Below, one piece after another: positions 1 to 4,674 of a stretch of DNA of 11,296 bases. Position 1 is the stretch's first letter. Every line of letters starts with the position of its first letter. The stretch spans positions 1-11,296 of the forward strand of contig JAFAED010000407.1 in assembly GCA_023424275.1 (NCBI GenBank), given 5' to 3'. The notes beneath the pieces are model-generated. The model made no database searches and was not told where the DNA came from. It saw only the letters and a program-made list of their open reading frames with translations. Origin of the DNA: Pseudomonadota bacterium. GTDB taxonomy: Bacteria > Pseudomonadota > Alphaproteobacteria > Sphingomonadales > Sphingomonadaceae. A program made the position numbers and the translations under genes.

Positions 1-31
1 TTGCTGAGCTTTCGGATCGTCTAGGTCGGGT

Positions 32-81
32 GCCAGGGTCCTGACCCTAAGATCCTGACCCTGGCGCCGCGGACCCGCGGC
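32..81. repeat. Nested inverted and direct repeats beyond the 3' end of the tetR gene; possible weak terminator
   Basis: Visible in the sequence: a perfect 9-bp inverted repeat (GCCAGGGTC at 32-40, GACCCTGGC at 57-65); inside it a direct repeat TCCTGACCCT at 39-48 and 53-62; and a separate GC-only palindrome (GCCGCGG at 66-72, CCGCGGC at 75-81) that ends on the first base of the tetR stop codon (81-83 on the reverse strand). Either hairpin could stop leftward transcription of tetR, but neither is followed by a run of T residues on the minus strand, so a classical intrinsic terminator is not well supported. Nothing coding is recognised in 1-80. Confidence 0.3.
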
Positions 82-740
82 TATCCGGCCCGAAGATCTT
101 CCGCCCGCAAGCTTTTTACCAGCTGGACGAAGGATTTTTTGGCAAGCGCCTGCAGGATGGGCATTTGGGGACCCCACGGCTTTTCATAACCGGCGAACAT
201 CGTCAGCCCTTCCATCGACGCCGAAATGAACAGCGCCAATATCTTGCGCTCATCCTCCGGCAGCGCCGGGTTGATCTCCGCGATCAGCTCGTTCAGCGAC
301 ACGCGGGCACGGTCGTAGAGTTCGTTCATCCGGTCGTAGACGAAGGGATCATGGTTCGCCATCGCCCATAATTCGGGGAAGAAGCGCGTCGTTTTCTTGG
401 TGGTGATGTCTTCGAGGATCAAAGTCACGAGATTTTCGAGCCGCGCCTCGGCACTGGCGCCCGCTTCATGGATGATCTCGTCGAACGATTCCTCGTAGCT
501 GCTGATGACCGCGTTGAGCAGTTCGCGGATCAATTCTTCCTTCGACCGGAAATAATAGTTGAGGTTGCCGACGTTCATCCCCGATTCGGTCGCGATCCGG
601 CGCAGCGTGAGCGCGGCCGATCCATGGTTCACCAGCAAGCCCAGCGCCGAGCGCAAGATATGCTCGAAGCCGTCCTGGCCGCGGGCATAGCCGCCCGTGC
701 GCGGCGTGATTTTCAGGTCGGGAACGATGAAATTCGTCAA
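81..740 (-). CDS. TetR/AcrR-family transcriptional regulator
   Basis: A 219-residue protein of usual TetR length. The N-terminal DNA-binding domain spans about residues 22-70, with the helix-turn-helix at about 45-70: LTLRRIA, then the recognition helix around SGMNVGNLNYYF, then SKEEL, as in the family. Residues 80-210 are helical and should form the ligand-binding and dimer domain, which has no family-specific signature I can name. The start is TTG at 740-738. An in-frame TGA lies two codons upstream and no ATG occurs until Met55, which is inside the DNA-binding domain, so TTG is the most reasonable start; a GGAGG at 755-751 sits 10 bases before it. The gene is divergent from the amine dehydrogenase operon and shares its control region, so the likely role (inference) is a repressor of that operon and of itself, released by the amine or by a downstream aldehyde, acid or acyl-CoA. 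Confidence 0.93.
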   Translation of the reverse strand: MTNFIVPDLKITPRTGGYARGQDGFEHILRSALGLLVNHGSAALTLRRIATESGMNVGNLNYYFRSKEELIRELLNAVISSYEESFDEIIHEAGASAEARLENLVTLILEDITTKKTTRFFPELWAMANHDPFVYDRMNELYDRARVSLNELIAEINPALPEDERKILALFISASMEGLTMFAGYEKPWGPQMPILQALAKKSFVQLVKSLRAEDLRAG

Positions 741-772
741 GATTCAGAAGCCTCCGAAGCGTTCGTAGCCAC
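737..772 (-). CDS. Possible 11-codon leader reading frame coupled to tetR
   Basis: On the minus strand a perfect AGGAGG (783-778) is followed after 5 bases by GTG (772-770) and an 11-codon frame reading (M)ATNASEASES. Its TGA stop (739-737) overlaps the TTG start of tetR (740-738) as TTGA. The Shine-Dalgarno is stronger and better spaced than the one directly before the TTG. It may be a leader peptide that feeds ribosomes onto tetR. It could also be the true N-terminus of the repressor joined by a frameshift, or it may be chance. It is too short for any homology argument. Confidence 0.3.
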   Translation of the reverse strand: MATNASEASES

Positions 773-785
773 CTCGACCTCCTAG

Positions 786-813
786 GACAAGTGCCCTATT
801 TTTGACACTTGAC
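786..813. promoter_or_regulatory. Inverted repeat, candidate TetR operator
   Basis: GACAAGTG (786-793) and CACTTGAC (806-813) form an inverted repeat with 7 of 8 matching pairs around a 12-base AT-rich centre; the inner 6 bp, CAAGTG and CACTTG, are perfect. A 28-bp palindrome between a tetR gene and its divergent partner is the normal place and size for a TetR-family operator. The right arm overlaps the -35 box of the aauB promoter, so binding would block RNA polymerase. No reference operator was compared. Confidence 0.5.
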
Positions 814-831
814 TAAAATTGGACATACGAT
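802..831 (+). promoter_or_regulatory. Predicted sigma-70-type promoter of the aau operon
   Basis: TTGACA (802-807) is a consensus -35 box. TACGAT (826-831), 18 bases further on, matches TATAAT at four of six positions, which is acceptable for an alphaproteobacterial promoter. Transcription would start near 838-840 and leave about 50 bases of leader before the aauB ATG at 890. A second, weaker TTGACT lies at 809-814. The -35 assignment is good; the -10 is tentative. Confidence 0.45.
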
Positions 832-877
832 CAATATCTACCCGAATCGGCCGTCAGAGCCATTGTCAGCACGAACC

Positions 878-883
878 AGGGAG
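878..883 (+). promoter_or_regulatory. Ribosome binding site that decides the aauB start
   Basis: AGGGAG lies 6 bases before the ATG at 890. The same frame has an earlier ATG at 809, but that one lies at the operator and -35 region, upstream of the predicted transcription start, and has no Shine-Dalgarno. Translation from 890 puts a clean signal peptide at the N-terminus. Confidence 0.7.
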
Positions 884-889
884 TGCGGG

Positions 890-2056
890 ATGCAGCGCAT
901 CGCGAGAGGGGCGGCCTTTGCCGCATTGATGATGTCGGCCAGCGTTTCAGGCGCCGCAGACTTTCCGCAGCCCTTGCCCGAAGAGCCGGTTCCGACCGTT
1001 ACCGAATTGCCCGAACGCTATCCCGCGAGCTGGGTCTTCGTGCACGACCTGCATTTCAACAGCCTGCCCGACGGACGCGCGGCGATCGTCGATGTCGGCG
1101 CCGAGAGCAGCCATCTGCGCGGCCAGATTCCCGTCGCCCAGTTCGGCAATATCCTGCCGTCGACGACGCGCGGCGAAATCTATGTCGGCGAAACCTTCTA
1201 TTCGCGGCTGACCCGCGGCGAACGCACCGACGTCATCACGATCTGGGACACGAAGACGCTGGCGCCGAAGGACGAGATCGTCCTGCCCGGCGGCAAGCGC
1301 GGGCTGTTCGTGACGCTGCGCAACAGCCTGCAACTGACGAATGACGAAAAATGGGCGCTGGTCTTCAACTTCACGCCGGGGTCGTCGGTGACCGTCGTCG
1401 ACCTCGTCGGTCGCAAGATCCTGTCCGATATCGACCTGCCGGGTTGCTCGCTGGTTTACCCCACCGGCCCGCGCGGATTCACCTCGCTCTGCGCCGACGG
1501 GACGATGACGAGCATCGCGCTCGACGCCGCCGGCAAGGCCGGCCCCACGGTCACAAGCGCCGCGTTCAACAATATTGACGACGACCCGCTGTACATGACC
1601 CCGGCGATGGTCGGGCGGACGGGCTGGTTCGTCAGCTTCAAGGGCAATTTGCGCGCAATCGATTTTGCGGGCGCCGCGGCAAAGGATCTGGGCGGCTTCG
1701 CGATCCCCAAGCAGGCAGGCGGCGAACCCGAGTGGCGCCCCGGCGGGTGGCAGGTCATATCGGCCGACCGTGCCGGCCTGCTCTATGTGCTGATGAACCC
1801 CAAGGGCGTCGAAGGGTCGCACAAGGATGGCGGCACCGAAGCGTGGGTCGTCGACCCCAAGGCCAAGAGCCTTGTCCGCCGCATCGCACTCAAGAACCAC
1901 AGCGTATCGATCGAAGCGACGCAGCAGGACAAGCCGCTGCTCGTCGCGTCGCGCCCCGACGGATCGCTCGACGTCTATGACGCCGCGACCGGCGCCTTTG
2001 TCCGCACCGTCGCGAGCGTCGCGCACGACCCGATGACGATGACGGCGGCGCGCTGA
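890..2056 (+). CDS. aauB: Aralkylamine (aromatic amine) dehydrogenase heavy chain
   Basis: The large subunit of a TTQ-dependent periplasmic amine dehydrogenase: 388 residues, typical for the MauB/AauB beta-propeller family. Residues 1-22 form a Sec-type signal peptide (hydrophobic stretch AAFAALMMSASVSGA, probable cleavage SGA|ADF). The mature part shows propeller blades with family landmarks: FVHD near the start, RLTRGERTDVITIWD (A. faecalis AADH, as I recall it, has RITRGKRSDVVEVWD), a GCSLVYPTGPRGF segment, DDDPLYMTPA, WRPGGWQVI, and near the C-terminus NPKGVEGSHKDGGTEAWVVD. The subunit carries no cofactor; it packs against the AauA light chain and shapes the substrate channel in an A2B2 enzyme that turns RCH2NH2 into RCHO and NH3. 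It is the first gene of the operon, and its TGA overlaps the mauE ATG by one base. Methylamine dehydrogenase is the alternative, but the light chain argues for the aralkylamine type. Confidence 0.9.
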   Translation: MQRIARGAAFAALMMSASVSGAADFPQPLPEEPVPTVTELPERYPASWVFVHDLHFNSLPDGRAAIVDVGAESSHLRGQIPVAQFGNILPSTTRGEIYVGETFYSRLTRGERTDVITIWDTKTLAPKDEIVLPGGKRGLFVTLRNSLQLTNDEKWALVFNFTPGSSVTVVDLVGRKILSDIDLPGCSLVYPTGPRGFTSLCADGTMTSIALDAAGKAGPTVTSAAFNNIDDDPLYMTPAMVGRTGWFVSFKGNLRAIDFAGAAAKDLGGFAIPKQAGGEPEWRPGGWQVISADRAGLLYVLMNPKGVEGSHKDGGTEAWVVDPKAKSLVRRIALKNHSVSIEATQQDKPLLVASRPDGSLDVYDAATGAFVRTVASVAHDPMTMTAAR

Positions 2057-2574
2057 TGGATGCCGCCCTGTCCGTCGTGGCGCTGACCCTCGCGATCATC
2101 CTCGCGATAGCCGCCGCACACAAGCTGGCCGACCGTGCGCGGCTGACGCAGGCGACGGCGGGATTGCTACGCTTCGCCCCCGCCCTTGCGATGCCCGCGA
2201 CGATGGCGGCGGCAGCGATCGAATTCGCCGCCGCGCTGGCGCTGCTCTTTCCGGCATCGCGTCCTGTCGGGGCGCTGCTCGCCGCCTTGTTGTGGTCGGG
2301 ATATGGCGCGGCGCTGCTCGCGGCGCGGCGCCGCGGCGACGGCGGCATCGATTGCGGCTGCGATTTCGGCGCCCGGCGGAGCGGGATCGGCCGCTTCACC
2401 ATCGCCCGCGCCTTTGCGCTCGCCGCTGCCGCGCTCGCGCTTTGCCTCTCTCCCGCCGGGGGCGGCGGGATCGACGTCCAGTCGATCTTCGCCGCCCTCG
2501 CCTTTGTCGCGCTGCTCTTTGCAGCGGGCGAAATCGCCCATCTTCCCGCTTCCAGCCGGAGTGCCGCCCGATGA
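2056..2574 (+). CDS. mauE: MauE/AauE membrane protein for amine dehydrogenase maturation
   Basis: A 172-residue, very hydrophobic Ala/Leu-rich inner-membrane protein with about four membrane segments (roughly residues 5-22, 40-66, 70-90, 115-131, with another stretch at 142-160). The MauE hallmark CGC pair is present as DCGCDFG (Cys100, Cys102), after a positively charged RRRGDGG loop. MauE-family proteins (DoxX/VKOR-like redox proteins) work with MauD to fold the light chain and form its many disulfides in the periplasm; MADH light chain is unstable without them. The ATG at 2056 shares a base with the aauB stop (TGATG), and the gene end overlaps mauD by four bases, so translation is probably coupled. 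The position between B and D is the classic B-E-D-A order, which supports the call more strongly than the diverged sequence does. Confidence 0.87.
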   Translation: MDAALSVVALTLAIILAIAAAHKLADRARLTQATAGLLRFAPALAMPATMAAAAIEFAAALALLFPASRPVGALLAALLWSGYGAALLAARRRGDGGIDCGCDFGARRSGIGRFTIARAFALAAAALALCLSPAGGGGIDVQSIFAALAFVALLFAAGEIAHLPASSRSAAR

Positions 2575-3161
2575 CCGGATTTTTCCTCGCCTCGCAAATC
2601 CTGCTGTGGATCGCTGTCGCGGTGCTCGGCGTGCTCGTCGCCGCACTCGCGCGGCAGGTCGGCGTGCTCCACGAACGCATCGCCCCGGCGGGCGCGCTGA
2701 CGCTGCACCAAAAGGTCAATGTCGGCGACAAGGCGCCCGAAATGACGCTCCGCACGCTGGACGGCAAACAGGTCGCGATCGGCGGCCAGCGCGAGCGGCG
2801 CGGCCAGCTGATCTTCTTCCTCTCGCCCGACTGCCCGGTCTGCAAGAGCTTGCTGCCCGTCGTCCGGTCGGCGAGCGGCGCCGAGCGCGGCTGGCTGGAT
2901 GTCGTGCTGGCGAGCGACGGCGACGCCGCAGCGCATCGCCGGCTGGTGATGGCCGAGGGGCTGGCCGGTTTCGACTATATTTTGTCGGAAGAGCTTGGCC
3001 GGTCGCTCGGGGTCTCGAAGCTCCCCTATGCGGTGCTGATCGACGAGGCCGGCAACATCGCCTCGCTCGGCCTCGTCAACAATCGCGAGCATCTGGAAAG
3101 CCTGTTCGAAGCGAAGGAGCGCCGCGTCGCCTCCATTCAGGACTATCTCGCGCGCGGCTGA
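2571..3161 (+). CDS. mauD: MauD/AauD thioredoxin-like disulfide protein for light-chain maturation
   Basis: A 196-residue membrane-anchored thioredoxin-fold protein. Residues 3-27 form one N-terminal membrane anchor (FFLASQILLWIAVAVLGVLVAAL) and the rest should face the periplasm. The AhpC/TSA-type segment GDKAPEMTLRTLDGK starts at about 52. The redox centre is CPVC (88-91) within FFLSPDCPVCKSLLP, and the cis-proline loop is SKLPYAVLID (Pro152). In MADH systems MauD is needed for correct disulfides in the MauA light chain, and the aauD homologue does the same in the A. faecalis cluster. The start at 2571 overlaps the mauE stop as ATGA. A 30-bp gap separates it from aauA. Other thioredoxin-like proteins such as TlpA or ResA are possible on fold alone, but the neighbours fix the assignment. 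Confidence 0.93.
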   Translation: MTGFFLASQILLWIAVAVLGVLVAALARQVGVLHERIAPAGALTLHQKVNVGDKAPEMTLRTLDGKQVAIGGQRERRGQLIFFLSPDCPVCKSLLPVVRSASGAERGWLDVVLASDGDAAAHRRLVMAEGLAGFDYILSEELGRSLGVSKLPYAVLIDEAGNIASLGLVNNREHLESLFEAKERRVASIQDYLARG

Positions 3162-3191
3162 CCCGCACGCCGCGACAACAAGGGGACGGAT

Positions 3192-3752
3192 ATGTCGGGA
3201 CTGGACAAATTTTCCGAGAAAATGACGCGCCGCGTCGCGCGCGCGACGTCGCGGCGCAGCCTGCTGACGCTGATCGGCAGCGCGCTGACCGGCGCCGCGG
3301 TGATCCCGGTGCTGCCGGTATCGCGCGCGCAGGCGCAAGGCCACGGGCATGGCGGCGGCGGCGATCCGATCGCGCCGCAGGCCACCGGCAACCCGCAGGA
3401 CCCCGGCGACCAGACGCAGTGCGATTACTGGCGTTATTGCGCGATCGACGGCTTTTTGTGCAGCTGCTGCGGCGGCACCGCGAGCAGTTGCCCGCCGGGC
3501 ACCGAAATGTCGCCGATCACCTGGATCGGGACGTGCCAAAACCCCGCCGACAACCGCGCCTATATCATCAGTTACAACGACTGCTGCGGCAAATCCTCGT
3601 GCGGGCGGTGCCTGTGCAACCGCAACGAACGCGATCGGCCGATGGTCCGCCCGCAGGCGAACAACGACATCAACTGGTGCCTCGGCACGTCGAGCGCGAT
3701 CTACAATTGCTCGACCGCGGTGATCCTTGGCGTCGCGCTGGAGCAGCAATGA
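3192..3752 (+). CDS. aauA: Aralkylamine (aromatic amine) dehydrogenase light chain, TTQ subunit
   Basis: The catalytic small subunit, 186 residues. Residues 1-49 are a long leader with a twin-arginine motif (SRRSLLTLIG at 20-29) and a probable AQA|Q cleavage, so Tat export is likely. The two tryptophans that become TTQ are Trp111 (PITWIGTC) and Trp162 (NDINWCLG). The catalytic Asp is Asp130 (SYNDCCG), and Asp86 (CAIDGFLC) matches MADH Asp32. With an offset of +2 these align to Trp109, Trp160 and Asp128 of A. faecalis AADH. The mature chain has 14 cysteines and the CSCCGG and CCGKSSCGRC motifs of AADH; MADH has 12. A glycine/histidine-rich stretch follows the signal. The residues matching AADH Thr172 and Phe169 are Ser174 and Tyr171 here. 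An AGGGGA lies 5 bases before the ATG. The exact amine substrate cannot be read from the sequence. Confidence 0.95.
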   Translation: MSGLDKFSEKMTRRVARATSRRSLLTLIGSALTGAAVIPVLPVSRAQAQGHGHGGGGDPIAPQATGNPQDPGDQTQCDYWRYCAIDGFLCSCCGGTASSCPPGTEMSPITWIGTCQNPADNRAYIISYNDCCGKSSCGRCLCNRNERDRPMVRPQANNDINWCLGTSSAIYNCSTAVILGVALEQQ

Positions 3753-4195
3753 TGCGCCGTTTTTCGACCCTACTCGCATTCGCGGCGCTGGCGGTGGCGG
3801 GACCGGCCGTCGCCGCCGACGATGGCGCGACGATCTATAAGCGCTGCGCCGCATGCCATCTTGCCAACGGCGCAGGCGTTCCCGGCGCCTTTCCTCCGCT
3901 GAAGACCGATGTCCGGGCGCTGGCGGGAACCACTGCCGGGCGCCGCTATCTGGCACTCGTCATCATCCGCGGCGTGTCGGGACCGATCACCGTCGAGGGC
4001 AAGCCCTATCGCGGCATGATGCCCGCGCAGGGCGGCCTCAACGATGCGCAGGTTGCGGCGGTGCTCAACTATGTGGTTCGCGGCGGGTCGGCCAAGGCCT
4101 TCACCGTGCGCGAGATCGCCGGTTACCGGGCAGGGAGCGCGGCGCTCAATTCCGCCGCGGTGGGACGCCTCCAGTCGGCCGCGCTCGGCAAATGA
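3749..4195 (+). CDS. Periplasmic monohaem c-type cytochrome, probable AADH electron acceptor or partner
   Basis: A 148-residue class I cytochrome c. Residues 1-22 form a signal peptide (RRFSTLLAFAALAVAGPAVA, then ADDG). The haem site is CAACH (33-37) in IYKRCAACHLANGAGVPGAFPPL, and YRGMMPAQ (Met90 or Met91) supplies a well placed axial methionine. The rest (GLNDAQVAAVLNYV) is the normal C-terminal helix. The ATG at 3749 overlaps the aauA stop as ATGATG; a second in-frame ATG follows directly at 3752. The A. faecalis aau cluster also has a small monohaem cytochrome directly after aauA (orf-2), so this looks like the counterpart. Inferred role: taking electrons from TTQ, either directly or after a blue copper protein encoded elsewhere, and passing them to the terminal oxidase. 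No azurin or amicyanin gene is in view. Confidence 0.88.
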   Translation: MMRRFSTLLAFAALAVAGPAVAADDGATIYKRCAACHLANGAGVPGAFPPLKTDVRALAGTTAGRRYLALVIIRGVSGPITVEGKPYRGMMPAQGGLNDAQVAAVLNYVVRGGSAKAFTVREIAGYRAGSAALNSAAVGRLQSAALGK

Positions 4196-4656
4196 AATGG
4201 CTGGCCGTTCCTGCGCTGATCGTGGCGACCGGAGCGGCTGTCACAACCCCGGCGCAGAGCGGCCCGGAGGCGATCCCCGGCGTCGCGAACGCGGCGCGCG
4301 CGCGGCAGAATTGGATGCTGTCCTGCCAGGGCTGCCACCGCGCCGATGCGACAGGGACGCCGCAAACGACACCGACGATGGCGGGGGTCGTCGCACGTTT
4401 CCTGCACGTGCCGGGCGGCCGCGAATATCTGATCCAGGTGCCGGGCGTCGCGACCGCCGCGCTGTCCGACGCCGATCTGGCCGAAGTGGTGAACTGGTCG
4501 CTCGTCCGGTTCGACGCCGCGAATGTGCCGGCCGACTTCAAACCCTACACGCCCGCCGAAGTGGGGAGCCTGCGGCTGAAGCCGCTGCGCGCCGAGGCGA
4601 TGGCGATCCGCGCGGGCATGGTCGCCCGCATGGCACAAGGAAAACAAGAGAAATAA
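4192..4656 (+). CDS. Second periplasmic c-type cytochrome (monohaem, diverged)
   Basis: A 154-residue protein with a signal peptide (MKWLAVPALIVATGAAVTTPAQS, cleavage near 19-23) and one haem site, CQGCH (45-49), in NWMLSCQGCHRADATG. It carries the VPGGREYLIQVPGVATAALSDADLAEVVNWSL stretch (73-104; split here as VPGGREYLIQ and VPGVATAALSDADL) seen in a group of small cytochromes encoded beside periplasmic dehydrogenases. The axial Met is unclear: Met63 (PTMAG), only 14 residues after the haem His, is the only Met between the haem site and residue 135. The ATG at 4192 overlaps the previous stop as ATGA, so it is probably translated together with the first cytochrome. It may form an electron relay with it or assist TTQ maturation; both are guesses. 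Confidence 0.85.
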   Translation: MKWLAVPALIVATGAAVTTPAQSGPEAIPGVANAARARQNWMLSCQGCHRADATGTPQTTPTMAGVVARFLHVPGGREYLIQVPGVATAALSDADLAEVVNWSLVRFDAANVPADFKPYTPAEVGSLRLKPLRAEAMAIRAGMVARMAQGKQEK

Positions 4657-4674
4657 GAACAGGGGAGAATTTCG

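Noticed and set aside
809..889. Longer aauB start at ATG 809
   Set aside because: It lies next to the -35 box, upstream of the predicted transcription start, lacks a Shine-Dalgarno, and would bury the signal peptide behind 27 extra polar residues. ATG 890 has AGGGAG at 6 bases and gives a clean signal peptide.
1890..3956. A 688-residue open frame on the minus strand opposite mauE, mauD and aauA
   Set aside because: It is Arg-rich with no recognisable domain, and it covers several clear forward genes with conserved catalytic motifs.
2186..4195. A 669-residue forward frame ending in a cytochrome
   Set aside because: Only its last 148 residues, from ATG 3749, are a real protein (signal peptide plus CAACH). 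The upstream part is an out-of-frame reading of mauE, mauD and aauA.
3749..4656. Idea that the two cytochromes together are a split MauG
   Set aside because: MauG is a dihaem peroxidase-like protein of about 350-400 residues with a special His-Tyr haem. These two are small class I monohaem cytochromes without that fold length.
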